A DNA stretch of 64,000 nt, from contig CAZIUI010000008.1 in the NCBI GenBank assembly GCA_964542585.1, positions 1 through 64,000 of the forward strand. Direction: 5' to 3'. The position numbers and the translations under genes were made by a program. This document shows positions 36,786 through 45,568 of this stretch, in pieces. Numbering within the stretch: the stretch's first letter is position 1; the number at the start of each line of letters is the position of its first letter. The notes beneath the pieces were generated by a model. It was given only the letters and a program-made list of their open reading frames with translations, was not told where the DNA came from and did no database searches. The stretch comes from CAYYUA01 sp964542585 (GTDB lineage Bacteria; Bacteroidota; Bacteroidia; CAILMK01; CAYYUA01).

Positions 36786-37817
36786 TTACAGGTTTAATTT
36801 TTCAAAAAACTTACTGCTTCTTTCCGTGAGCAAAAACTCAAGGAGTAAAAGCACCAAGGCTCCAGCTAAAAAATACTGGAACTGGTCACTATAATCCGTG
36901 TAAACTTTTTTATCGATTTTTCGCTGCTCCATTTGGTTTAGTGCTTTATCAAACGCTTTTACAGTTTGCCGATTATTCTTTAAAGGTAAATAAACCCCAT
37001 CACCTTTCTCAGCAATTTGCTGTAAAATATTCTCGTTTAGCTGACTCACAACCACCTCACCTTTTTTATTGCGAACAAAATCAACTTGGTTTCCACCCTC
37101 CTTCAAAGGTATTGGAGCTCCTTCCTTGGTGCCAACACCTATAGTATGCACAGTAACCCCCTTGTTATTAGCTTTTTTAACAGCTTTAAGCGCATCTCCT
37201 GAGTGGTTTTCGCCATCCGATATGATTACCACAGCTTGGTGTTGCTCTTGATTTTCATCAAATGCTTCCATGCTAAGCTCTACAGCATCTCCAATGGCTG
37301 TTCCCTGCGTTGGTACCATTTCCGTGCTCACGGTATTCAAAAAAAGATTAGCGGCCGAATAGTCTACCGTTAAAGGCATCTGCAAATAGGCATTGCCGGC
37401 AAAAACAATAAGGCCAACACGGTCATTAACCAATTTATTAAGCACCTGACGGATGAAGTACTTAGCTTTTTGTAAACGGCTGGGTTCAACATCTTCCGTA
37501 AGCATGCTCTTGGAAAGATCAAGGGCTATGACCACATCCACCCCTTTCTGTTTGACCTCCTGTTCTTTACTGCCATATTGCAAATTAGCCAACCCGAATG
37601 AAAGCAGTCCGACCGCAACAGCCAGGAGGCCAAGTTTGACCCACCGTTTGTAAGCAGGGAAATCAATAAGAAAGCGCGCACCTGTTTGGCTATCACCCCA
37701 TTGACTGAGGGCCTTCCTTTGACGGTATTGCATCCAAACAAATAATAACAACAGCAGCGGGATAAAGAGCAATCCGTAAAGGTACCCTTCGTGTTCAAAA
37801 CGCAACTGATCCCACAT
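36786..37817 (-). CDS. batB: BatB: membrane-anchored von Willebrand A protein
   Basis: The 343-residue protein has two N-terminal membrane helices (LFIPLLLLLFVWM; LGLLAVAVGLLSFGL) and a vWA domain with the MIDAS metal motif DLSKSM, completed by GTAIGDA and VVIISDGENHSG. A final helix closes it (YFLAGALVLLLLEFLLT). The start is the ATG at 37817, whose A overlaps the batA stop (TGATG); a TTG at 37820 is just upstream. BatA and BatB are thought to form a complex in the cytoplasmic membrane. Confidence 0.95.
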   Translation of the reverse strand: MWDQLRFEHEGYLYGLLFIPLLLLLFVWMQYRQRKALSQWGDSQTGARFLIDFPAYKRWVKLGLLAVAVGLLSFGLANLQYGSKEQEVKQKGVDVVIALDLSKSMLTEDVEPSRLQKAKYFIRQVLNKLVNDRVGLIVFAGNAYLQMPLTVDYSAANLFLNTVSTEMVPTQGTAIGDAVELSMEAFDENQEQHQAVVIISDGENHSGDALKAVKKANNKGVTVHTIGVGTKEGAPIPLKEGGNQVDFVRNKKGEVVVSQLNENILQQIAEKGDGVYLPLKNNRQTVKAFDKALNQMEQRKIDKKVYTDYSDQFQYFLAGALVLLLLEFLLTERSSKFFEKLNL

Positions 37818-38815
37818 CAAGGTAAGCGTTTTAAAAGCCCATAACGGCTTATCAATTCCACACTCAAAAGACAGGCTGCAATCAATGCAAACGGTACAAA
37901 TTCTTCATCATACCGTCTGAAAGAACTAACATTGATCTTGGTTTTTTCCATTTTATCAATTTCCTCATAGATCTTACGAAGCTTTTGAGAGCTTGTAGCC
38001 CTAAAGTATTGTCCACCGGTTTTATCAGCAATGGTGGTCAGGAGTTCTTCATCTATATTGACTTTTTTCTGCCTGAATCGTTTTCCATGAGGCGTTTCAT
38101 AAGGAAAAGGAGCAGTTCCCTCACTACCAATACCAATGGTGTAAACCGTAACATCAAATTTCCGGGCCATTTGCTGAGCGGTCATAGGGTCAACTGAACC
38201 CCTGTTATTAACGCCATCCGTTAGGAGAATGAGTACCTTACTTTTAGCACTGCTTCTTTTCAAACGATTGACTCCATTGGCCAATCCCATTCCAATAGCT
38301 GTTCCATCTTCTATTAAGCCGCTTTGGGTCTCTTTCAGTAAATTCTCTAGAACTTGATAATCGGTAGTTAGGGGGCATTGCGTAAAGCTCTCAGCTGCAA
38401 ACACAACCAATCCGATCCGGTCATTCCTCCGGCCAGAAACAAAATCCTGGGCAACAGCTTTGGCGGCCCCCAGACGGTTGGGCTCAAAATCCCGGGCTAG
38501 CATGCTGGATGAGATATCCAGGGAGATCATAATATCAATGGCTTCAGCCTGTACTTCTTGCCGTTCCATCACGGATTGTGGCCTGGCAAGGGCTATGATC
38601 AAAAAGCTTATGGCTAATAAACGGAATACGGGTAAAACAGCACCGAGCACATGCCGCCAAGACCAATGAGTGCGGTCAAAGGGGATGAGGGACGAAAGGA
38701 TTTGTGCGGGAAAGTAGCGGTTTTTTGGCCGCCAGTACCACCAGCCCAATAGCGGAACAAGCAGCAGGAACCAGAAAAATTCAGGATTTGCAAATTGATA
38801 ACTGCCTGCTGACAT
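37817..38815 (-). CDS. batA: BatA: membrane-anchored von Willebrand A protein
   Basis: The 332-residue protein begins with SYQFANPEFFWFLLLVPLL, the usual BatA start, which favours the ATG at 38815 over the in-frame ATG at 38869. Two N-terminal helices are followed by a vWA domain with MIDAS motif DISSSM, DGTAIGMG and LILLTDGVNNRG. A C-terminal helix (FVPFALIAACLLSVELISRY) ends the protein. It lies 97 bases downstream of the PLP-enzyme gene on the same strand and heads batABCDE. Confidence 0.93.
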   Translation of the reverse strand: MSAGSYQFANPEFFWFLLLVPLLGWWYWRPKNRYFPAQILSSLIPFDRTHWSWRHVLGAVLPVFRLLAISFLIIALARPQSVMERQEVQAEAIDIMISLDISSSMLARDFEPNRLGAAKAVAQDFVSGRRNDRIGLVVFAAESFTQCPLTTDYQVLENLLKETQSGLIEDGTAIGMGLANGVNRLKRSSAKSKVLILLTDGVNNRGSVDPMTAQQMARKFDVTVYTIGIGSEGTAPFPYETPHGKRFRQKKVNIDEELLTTIADKTGGQYFRATSSQKLRKIYEEIDKMEKTKINVSSFRRYDEEFVPFALIAACLLSVELISRYGLLKRLP

Positions 38816-38912
38816 TAAGCTTTTATTGGTTTTTTTTTGTTCATTGAATTTTGGCAAATATTTGGCCATAGGCCAACATCCAGCATGAATGCCACTAACC
38901 TGGAATTCATGA

Positions 38913-40085
38913 TTATTGAGCCTTCACCACTTGATCCAGCGCTTGTTTGATATCCTGTTGAAGCTCTTCAGGGTTTTCCAATCCGATATAAAATCGAACA
39001 AGGTTCCAGGGAATACCGGCCTTAGCTTCGTTTTTGTCAGATAAAATAGCGCAGGTTGGGAAAACCAGCGATTCATAACCACCCCAGGAACAAGCTAACA
39101 GAAAATGCTGAAGTTGCTCACAAAAAGCCTCAACGGTACCAATGGTATCAGCTTTTAATTCAATAGAAAACTGACCGCCACCTCTTTTCAACTGCCGACT
39201 GGCTAACTCATATTGTGGGTTATTACTGGCAAAAGGGTAATACACACGCTGAACAGCCGGATGGCTTTCAAGAAATGGAATAAGGGACTCAGTCGTTTCA
39301 GCAACCCGCTGCATACGAACATCCAGGGTTCGCAAGCCCCGAATCATTAGCCAGGCGTCATGGGGTGATATGACAGCGCCCAGGGTCATGTATTCCTCAT
39401 CAAAAAGTCGTCTTATAAAGCTTCTAGATCCACAAACAACCCCAGCTACCACATCTGAATGACCGTTTAAGTATTTAGTAGCTGAATGACAAATGATGTC
39501 AATTCCATATCCTGCAGGTTGTTGAAAAATAGGACTGGCGTAACTGTTGTCAATCAGGGTGGGGATTCCATGATCCTTGGCAATTTGGGCTACAGCTTCC
39601 AGATCCTGCTGCTCAAAAGTCACGGAGTTGGGACTTTCCAAGACTATCAATTGCGTTTCATGTCGGATAGCTGCTTGAAATTGGGCTGCATCGGTACCAT
39701 CCACAAATGTGGTAGGCACCCCGAAACGTGGTAATAACGATTCCAGCAGATGGGAGGTCCAACTGTAAGGTTTATCAACGCTTATTACATGACCACCGTT
39801 ACTAACCTGACTCATAACAGCAGCTGAGATAGCTCCGCTGCCACTACCAAAAATCAGCGCATCCTCTGTGCCTTCCAGCGCTGCCACCTTCTGCCGCAGA
39901 ATTTCAACCGTTGGATTATTGCCTCTTGTGTAGAAATAATAGCTAAGCTCATCACTGATACCTTCTCGCATTGCTGCTACCGTGGGGTAGGCAAAATTGC
40001 TGCTTTGTACCACGGGCGGAGCTACGGCTCCATCATAAGTTTCCCGTTCTTCCCCTAACTGATTCAATATGTAAGATAAAGACAT
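38913..40085 (-). CDS. PLP-dependent Cys/Met metabolism enzyme (cystathionine gamma-synthase/beta-lyase family)
   Basis: The 390-residue fold-type I PLP enzyme has YYFYTRGNNPTVEIL near the N-terminus, EGTEDALIFGSGSGAIS at the cofactor site, IDNSYASPIFQQP, and the Schiff-base Lys in HSATKYLNGHSDV. These define the trans-sulfuration family; the exact reaction (gamma-synthase, gamma-lyase, beta-lyase) cannot be settled here. The gene lies between the two arms of the Bat locus, upstream of batA and in the same direction. This is not its usual place as far as I recall. Confidence 0.92.
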   Translation of the reverse strand: MSLSYILNQLGEERETYDGAVAPPVVQSSNFAYPTVAAMREGISDELSYYFYTRGNNPTVEILRQKVAALEGTEDALIFGSGSGAISAAVMSQVSNGGHVISVDKPYSWTSHLLESLLPRFGVPTTFVDGTDAAQFQAAIRHETQLIVLESPNSVTFEQQDLEAVAQIAKDHGIPTLIDNSYASPIFQQPAGYGIDIICHSATKYLNGHSDVVAGVVCGSRSFIRRLFDEEYMTLGAVISPHDAWLMIRGLRTLDVRMQRVAETTESLIPFLESHPAVQRVYYPFASNNPQYELASRQLKRGGGQFSIELKADTIGTVEAFCEQLQHFLLACSWGGYESLVFPTCAILSDKNEAKAGIPWNLVRFYIGLENPEELQQDIKQALDQVVKAQ

Positions 40086-40102
40086 GAGAGCGAATTAAAC
40101 CA

Positions 40103-40129
40103 CAAAAGTAACCATTCAAAAAAGCCAAA
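40103..40129 (-). promoter_or_regulatory. Candidate promoter of the PLP enzyme (and possibly bat) genes
   Basis: On the minus strand TACTTTTG (40110-40103) matches TAnnTTTG, 18 bases before the ATG at 40085. TTTG at 40129-40126 lies 15 bases upstream, slightly closer than the consensus spacing. Confidence 0.4.
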
Positions 40130-40166
40130 ATATGGGGCAGCACCATAGAAGACCACGGGGATATCC

Positions 40167-40174
40167 TATTTTTG
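40167..40174 (+). promoter_or_regulatory. Candidate -7 element for the moxR operon
   Basis: TATTTTTG matches TAnnTTTG on the plus strand, 55 bases before the moxR start. No clear upstream box is seen. Together with the opposite-strand element at 40103-40129 it suggests divergent promoters in this 144-base gap. Confidence 0.35.
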
Positions 40175-40229
40175 TGGTTGTTTGACATGGAACAGCTTTT
40201 GAACAATAGTTGCAAAATTATTTTCACCT

Positions 40230-41255
40230 ATGGATGAAACCCCCACTCCTCCCCAAGCGGATGAGGAAACCGTTAATATTCAGGCGCTTAATGAGCAAAT
40301 TTACCGGGAAAGTGCTTTTATAGCCGACCTCGAGCAGGAAGTAAGCAAAACCATTGTAGGTCAGCACTACATGATGGAGCGCCTTCTCGTGGGCTTGCTA
40401 TCCCAAGGTCATATTCTCCTGGAAGGAGTCCCCGGCCTGGCTAAAACTTTAGCGATTAAATCGCTGTCTTCAGCTATAAATGCAGATTTTAGACGAATCC
40501 AATTCACACCCGATCTATTGCCAGCTGACTTACTGGGTACGCAGGTTTATAACCAGGCCAACGCTGAATTCGTAACCCGGAAAGGCCCCATTTTCGCCAA
40601 TTTTATTCTGGCAGATGAGATCAACAGGGCTCCCGCTAAAGTGCAAAGTGCCTTGTTACAAGCCATGCAGGAGCGGGAGGTTAGCATTGGTGCTGAAACT
40701 TTTAAGCTGGAAGAACCCTTCCTGGTACTTGCTACCCAAAACCCTATTGAGCAAGAAGGCACTTATCCGCTACCGGAGGCCCAGGTAGACCGATTCATGC
40801 TGAAAGTTCATATCACGTATCCGGCTAAGGAAGAGGAACGCTCGATAATGCGGCTGAATATCAACCAGCTGGCAGAAGTGATCCATCAAAAAGCTGAACC
40901 GCGAACTATCCTTAAAGCCCGCGACACTGTTCGACAGGTTTACATGGATGAGAAGGTGGAGCAATATATTTTAGATATTGTTTTTGCCACTCGAAACCCG
41001 CCTGAGTACAAGCTCAGCGATCTAGCCGAGCTGATCAACTTCGGAGCCTCACCGAGAGCCAGCATCAACCTGGCCTTAGCAGCCCGGGCCTATGCCTTTA
41101 TCAAGCGCAGAGGGTATGTGGTACCCGAAGATGTACGTGCTATTTGCCATGACGTAATGCGCCACCGGGTGGGCCTAACTTATGAAGCGGAAGCAGAAAA
41201 CGTTACGGCTGATGAAGTGATCACCCGTGTTTTAAATACCATTGAGGTACCCTAG
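40230..41255 (+). CDS. moxR: MoxR-family AAA+ ATPase
   Basis: The 341-residue protein has Walker A GVPGLAKT near residues 66-73 and Walker B ILADEINRAPAK near 126. The ATQNPIEQEGTYPLPEAQVDRF block is diagnostic of MoxR, and a lid domain follows (NFGASPRASINL). MoxR ATPases act as chaperones that mature partner proteins with vWA domains, here most likely the DUF58 protein and BatA/BatB. It starts the plus-strand arm of the Bat locus. Confidence 0.96.
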   Translation: MDETPTPPQADEETVNIQALNEQIYRESAFIADLEQEVSKTIVGQHYMMERLLVGLLSQGHILLEGVPGLAKTLAIKSLSSAINADFRRIQFTPDLLPADLLGTQVYNQANAEFVTRKGPIFANFILADEINRAPAKVQSALLQAMQEREVSIGAETFKLEEPFLVLATQNPIEQEGTYPLPEAQVDRFMLKVHITYPAKEEERSIMRLNINQLAEVIHQKAEPRTILKARDTVRQVYMDEKVEQYILDIVFATRNPPEYKLSDLAELINFGASPRASINLALAARAYAFIKRRGYVVPEDVRAICHDVMRHRVGLTYEAEAENVTADEVITRVLNTIEVP

Positions 41256-41290
41256 TCCTTTATAAACTTTTCCGGAAGCCGAAAGCCAAC

Positions 41291-42172
41291 ATGACCAAGG
41301 ATACACGATCCCTACTTAAAGAGGTTCGAAAGGTTGAATTAAAGACGCGCGGTTTATCCAATAACCTTTTTGCGGGTGAGTACTACAGTGCTTTCAAAGG
41401 CCGTGGTATGGCCTTCTCAGAGGTGCGGGAATATCAATATGGGGATGATATCCGCAACATCGATTGGAATGTGACCGCTCGGTTTAATCATCCTTATGTA
41501 AAAGTATTCGAAGAAGAGCGAGAGCTGACGATGATGCTACTCATTGATGTCAGCCGTTCGGATTTTTTTGGCAGTTCGGCTAAAACCAAAAATGAGGTCA
41601 TCACGGAAGTAGCAGCCATCCTTGCGTTTTCAGCTGTAAACAACAATGATAAAGTAGGGGTGCTGTTTTTTACCGACCAGGTAGAGCAATTCATACCTCC
41701 GAAAAAAGGGCGTTCTCATATTCTGCGGATCGTTCGGGAGCTGTTGAATTTTGAACCTCAACATTCTAAAACCAATATCCGCGAAGCGCTTAATTACTTC
41801 AACAATACCATGAAAAAGCGGACCATTGCGTTTTTATTGTCAGACTTTATAGACAAAGATTTTGGTAAGCCAATGGCGATCTCAGCCAAGCGCCATGATT
41901 TAATTGGTATGCATTTTCATGACCCGCGAGAGTCAAAGATTCCACCTGTCGGCCTTATACAGTTACAAGATGCGGAGACGGGACAGCTTCAATGGGTAGA
42001 CACACAAAAACAAAAAGTACGGCAAGAATATGAACGTTGGTACCAGGCCAATTATCGCTATGCCCGTGAAACCTTGAAAAAAAGCGGGGCGGACTGGATG
42101 AGTATTGCTACAGATAAACCCTACGTCAATACCTTGCTAAACTTTTTTAAGCAACGTGAAAAACGTCATTAG
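41291..42172 (+). CDS. DUF58 (vWA-like) protein, MoxR partner
   Basis: The 293-residue soluble protein has the DUF58 core block KGRGMAFSEVREYQYGDDIRNIDWNVTAR (positions about 36-64). A degenerate vWA fold follows with LLIDVSRSDFFGSS near residue 78 and FLLSDFIDKDFG. DUF58 genes sit beside moxR in almost all lineages. It lies 35 bases after moxR and overlaps the next gene by 17 bases. A role in assembling the envelope Bat complex is inferred from the neighbourhood. Confidence 0.94.
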   Translation: MTKDTRSLLKEVRKVELKTRGLSNNLFAGEYYSAFKGRGMAFSEVREYQYGDDIRNIDWNVTARFNHPYVKVFEEERELTMMLLIDVSRSDFFGSSAKTKNEVITEVAAILAFSAVNNNDKVGVLFFTDQVEQFIPPKKGRSHILRIVRELLNFEPQHSKTNIREALNYFNNTMKKRTIAFLLSDFIDKDFGKPMAISAKRHDLIGMHFHDPRESKIPPVGLIQLQDAETGQLQWVDTQKQKVRQEYERWYQANYRYARETLKKSGADWMSIATDKPYVNTLLNFFKQREKRH

Positions 42173-43166
42173 AAAGCTGCCTTTTTTGTACCAATCCCTT
42201 ACATACAAGCTTTTGCAGGGAGCCTTAGCCCTTTTAATGGTTTATTGCTTTCCCTTAAATGGTCATACTCAGCAAGCCCCAGAAGCCAAGGCCAGCTTAG
42301 ACACCCTCGCCATTAAAATTGGAGAAACCCTTACCTACCGGCTAAAAGTAAAGGCACCTATTACTTCCACTATCAAATGGCCGTCTTTCCGGGACTCTGT
42401 AGGGGATTTTGAAATACTAAAAAAACAAAAGGTTGATACCGCTGTAGAAGGAGATCTTCAGCGGTATAAGCAAAAAATTACCCTTATAGGCTTTGAGAAG
42501 GGCCGCTTTCATATTCCCGCGTTAACCATCCCTTATCAGTTATCGAGTGGCAAAAAAGATTCTTTAATAACGGATAGCTTTAGCGTTCCCGTAACTACTG
42601 TTAAAATAGACTCCGATAATCGCATCAAACCCATAAAGGGCTTACTTGAAATACCCCTCACCTTCAGGGAGTTGCTGCCCTATATTTTAGCAGCTCTTGG
42701 AGCCCTTATCTTGATTGGCCTTGGTTACTGGCTCTACAAACGATGGAAACGTAAGAAACGGCAATCCCTACCTTCCGCGCAACCCTTGGAACTTCCACAT
42801 GAAAAAGCGCTAAATCAACTAAAACACTTAGAGGATGAGAGGCTCTGGCAGAAAGGCTATATCAAGGAATACCATGACCAGTTGACCGATATTATTCGCG
42901 ACTACCTGGAGCACTTGCTGAATATTAAAGCTCTAGAGCTTACTACTAGTGAGATCATGGAGGAACTTCATGGCCGAGCCTTAAGTAAGGATCAAAAGGA
43001 AAAACTACAACAGCTATTTAATACCGCAGATATGGCTAAGTTCGCGAAGGCGCAGCCTTCGGCTGAGGAGAATGAGCAAGCTTTAACCATTGCTTATGCT
43101 TTCATTTACGATACGCGTGGCCCCCTAAAAGAAGACCAGGACGATACTAACCAAAATGCACAATAG
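42156..43166 (+). CDS. BatD-like single-pass membrane protein of the MoxR operon
   Basis: The 336-residue protein has a signal peptide ending GHTQ, an N-terminal beta domain (TLAIKIGETLTYRLKVKAP; IGFEKGRFHIPALTIPY) like one BatD Ig unit, and a membrane helix near residues 175-195 followed by a WKRKKR stop-transfer. A cytoplasmic helical domain of about 120 residues ends it (YIKEYHDQLTDIIRDYLEHLL). It is a short second BatD-type protein. The GTG at 42156 is the start and overlaps the DUF58 gene by 17 bases. It probably couples the MoxR/DUF58 pair to the membrane. Confidence 0.85.
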   Translation: MKNVIRKLPFLYQSLTYKLLQGALALLMVYCFPLNGHTQQAPEAKASLDTLAIKIGETLTYRLKVKAPITSTIKWPSFRDSVGDFEILKKQKVDTAVEGDLQRYKQKITLIGFEKGRFHIPALTIPYQLSSGKKDSLITDSFSVPVTTVKIDSDNRIKPIKGLLEIPLTFRELLPYILAALGALILIGLGYWLYKRWKRKKRQSLPSAQPLELPHEKALNQLKHLEDERLWQKGYIKEYHDQLTDIIRDYLEHLLNIKALELTTSEIMEELHGRALSKDQKEKLQQLFNTADMAKFAKAQPSAEENEQALTIAYAFIYDTRGPLKEDQDDTNQNAQ

Positions 43167-43172
43167 TCACCT

Positions 43173-43640
43173 ATGCTAAAAACGTATTTCCAAAAGCTGT
43201 TCCGCTACAATGAATGGGCTAACCAACAAATATTGGAGGCGGTTGCGGTAACGAATGCCCAGCCCAGACCAATGCTAAACCTCTTAGGCCATATAGCAGC
43301 CGCACAAGAAATCTGGTTAGCCAGAATCCTGAATTCAGACAATCAAAATCAACAGCTATGGCCGGAAAATGACCTGGCTAGCATTCGGGAAAAATTGCGC
43401 GAGAGCTCGGAAGAATGGTCAGAATTCATTGAAACCATGAATGATGAGCATTTCAAAGAAGAGCACCAATACAGCAATTCTAAAGGGAAACTTTTTAAGA
43501 CAACCCTTGAAGATGTGATATTACATGTAGTTAACCACGCCACGCATCACCGTGCCCAGTTGATAAAGATGATAAGGGATCAGGGGGAAGAACCGCCTGC
43601 TACCGATTACATTTTTTACGCGCGGGAGGCCAAGGATTAA
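43173..43640 (+). CDS. DinB-family metal-binding helical protein
   Basis: The 155-residue four-helix protein shows the DinB layout: FRYNEWANQQILEA near the N-terminus with the first His-equivalent region, LLGHIAAAQEIWLARIL with a metal-ligand His, and VVNHATHHRAQLIKMIR with the two C-terminal His ligands. DinB proteins bind a divalent metal; many act as thiol-dependent S-transferases or are stress proteins of unknown substrate. It follows the BatD-like gene after six bases and may be co-transcribed. Its stop shares TTAA with the convergent DUF429 gene. Confidence 0.92.
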   Translation: MLKTYFQKLFRYNEWANQQILEAVAVTNAQPRPMLNLLGHIAAAQEIWLARILNSDNQNQQLWPENDLASIREKLRESSEEWSEFIETMNDEHFKEEHQYSNSKGKLFKTTLEDVILHVVNHATHHRAQLIKMIRDQGEEPPATDYIFYAREAKD

Positions 43641-44233
43641 ACCAGGATCTGTCCTTCTTCCTCTTGACCATAAACCTTGTGGATTCCAGCTTGCCAGCGG
43701 TAGCCTGAGGTAAAGGCTAACAACGCATCCACATGATGCCAATCAGGTAATTCCTTATCAGGAAGCTGGATGCCTGCCGCTTTAGTGATCTCAGTAGTTA
43801 CGCTTTGGATGGCTGCCTTGTCTCCTTTGTAGTTATCGTGAGTGAGCTCGAGGTTTTGCGCTAATGCTTTGGGGTAAACCTCGTATACTGGTATGCCGAA
43901 GGTTCCAACAATAGAATCCTTAAATCGAATAGCACGAGCCGTTAAGCCTGCCAAAAACATAGGGGACATGGCTCCTAGTTGCCGGTCAGGTTCACGGTAA
44001 AAATAATCGCTATAGAAAGCTTTGAAACGGTAAACACCGGGAAGTGATAAAGGGGCATCAATAAATACAGCCTCCGGGAGTAGTGCTTCTATTTTTTTAC
44101 TTAAAAATTTATCAGCATCCTGATCTTTAGCTGCTTTTTCCCACTGCAAATGGCAGTTTTGGTCAGGGTAGCACAAAACCGTGGTTCCTGCTAACTTTTT
44201 ACCGTAATCAATACCCACGATGGTTTTAGCCAT
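43637..44233 (-). CDS. DUF429 predicted RNase H-fold nuclease
   Basis: The 198-residue protein opens with VGIDYGKKLAGTTVL, a strand and acidic residue as in RNase H-like folds. It has FIDAPLSLP, the RQLGAMSPMFLAGLTARA segment, YEVYPKALA, and HHVDALLAFTSGYRW near the C-terminus; these are DUF429 hallmarks. Activity is predicted only. It lies three bases downstream of the photolyase stop on the same strand and so is probably co-transcribed, hinting at a role in DNA damage. Confidence 0.85.
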   Translation of the reverse strand: MAKTIVGIDYGKKLAGTTVLCYPDQNCHLQWEKAAKDQDADKFLSKKIEALLPEAVFIDAPLSLPGVYRFKAFYSDYFYREPDRQLGAMSPMFLAGLTARAIRFKDSIVGTFGIPVYEVYPKALAQNLELTHDNYKGDKAAIQSVTTEITKAAGIQLPDKELPDWHHVDALLAFTSGYRWQAGIHKVYGQEEEGQILV

Positions 44234-44236
44234 ACG

Positions 44237-45556
44237 TCAGGCTTCCTCATTAAGGGCTTGCTTGTAGGTGGTAAGCGCCCGGTCGCGGGCATATTTGTGC
44301 TCAACTACAGGCTTTGGGTAAGCAGGCGTCCCATATTCCGGCACCCAATACCGGATAAAACGGTATTCGGGATCAAAACGCTCAATCTGACGCTGTGGGT
44401 TGAAAATACGGAAGTAAGGAGCCGCATCCACCCCAGAGCCGGCTGCCCATTGCCAGCCTCCGTTATTAGAAGCTAGCTCGTAATCCAATAATTTTTGACC
44501 AAAATACGCTTCACCCCAACGCCAGTCGATCAACAAGTACTTGGTAAGAAAACTGGCTGTTACCATCCTAAGGCGGTTGTGCATGTACCCTATGGTATTA
44601 AGCTGGCGCATACCGGCATCCACCATCGGATAACCTGTAGTGCCATTGCACCATCGCTCAAATTCTTCCTCATTGTTGCGCCATGGAATGTTGTCATAGG
44701 ATTCCTTGAAAGAATAGTTCACAACATGAGGGAATTGCCACAGGATCATTTGGTAAAAATCCCGCCAAATCAGTTCATTAAGAAAGGCAAAACTGTGATC
44801 GGCCGCATATTTAGCTAACTGCCGGATACTAATAGTCCCATTGCGGAGGTGCACGCTCAAACGAGACGTGCCATTTTGAGAGGGGTAATTACGGGTATCC
44901 TTGTAATTTTTGATAACTGATTCTTTGATAGCCTTGTCCGGAAAGGGTACCGATGTGGATTTGAAACCTAAATCGGCTAGTTCAGGAAGCTTGTACTCCG
45001 GTAAAGCGGCAAAATTACCGGTAAGCGCTTCCGAGGGTGCCCCGACCAATTGCTCACTGTTAAATTGTTTTTGCCACTGCCTACCATAAGGGCTAAAGAC
45101 CACATAAGGATCTCCATTCCCTTTGACTACTTCGTCTTTTTCGAATATGACTTGATCCTTGTAAGTATAAGTGGGTATTCCTTTTGTTTGGAGGAGCTGT
45201 TCAACTTTTTCATCCCTATCGATCGCATACGGTTCGTAATCCCTATTCATGTATAAACCCTGAACCGTGAAGGTTTGGGTAATTTCATCAATTACAGCTT
45301 CCGGCTTGCCATACTTAACCCACAGGCTGCTACCTACCTTTTTTAATTCAGATTGAATTTCCGTCAATGCTTGGTGGATAAAGTGAACACGGCCATCGCC
45401 TGTATCTTTAATAGAACTTAGAATATAGGAATCAAAAACAAAGATGGGTAAGACAGGATAGCCAGACTGCAGCGCTTGATACAGGGCTTGATTATCACTA
45501 AGTCGTAAGTCACGCCTGAACCAAAAGACGGATACCGGCTGATGGGCCTCTACCAT
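44237..45556 (-). CDS. phr: Deoxyribodipyrimidine photolyase (cryptochrome/photolyase family)
   Basis: The 439-residue flavoprotein uses blue light to split cyclobutane pyrimidine dimers. FWFRRDLRLSDNQAL is the N-terminal alpha/beta antenna domain; the FAD region shows RLSVHLRNGTIS, LNELIWRDFY, GYPMVDAGMRQL, RMVTASFLTKYLLIDWRWGE and NNGGWQWAAGSGVDAAPYFR. These match class I CPD photolyases. Second of a three-gene unit (SDR, photolyase, DUF429) with short gaps, implying exposure to light in the habitat. Confidence 0.96.
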   Translation of the reverse strand: MVEAHQPVSVFWFRRDLRLSDNQALYQALQSGYPVLPIFVFDSYILSSIKDTGDGRVHFIHQALTEIQSELKKVGSSLWVKYGKPEAVIDEITQTFTVQGLYMNRDYEPYAIDRDEKVEQLLQTKGIPTYTYKDQVIFEKDEVVKGNGDPYVVFSPYGRQWQKQFNSEQLVGAPSEALTGNFAALPEYKLPELADLGFKSTSVPFPDKAIKESVIKNYKDTRNYPSQNGTSRLSVHLRNGTISIRQLAKYAADHSFAFLNELIWRDFYQMILWQFPHVVNYSFKESYDNIPWRNNEEEFERWCNGTTGYPMVDAGMRQLNTIGYMHNRLRMVTASFLTKYLLIDWRWGEAYFGQKLLDYELASNNGGWQWAAGSGVDAAPYFRIFNPQRQIERFDPEYRFIRYWVPEYGTPAYPKPVVEHKYARDRALTTYKQALNEEA

Positions 45557-45568
45557 AAATAAGCTACT

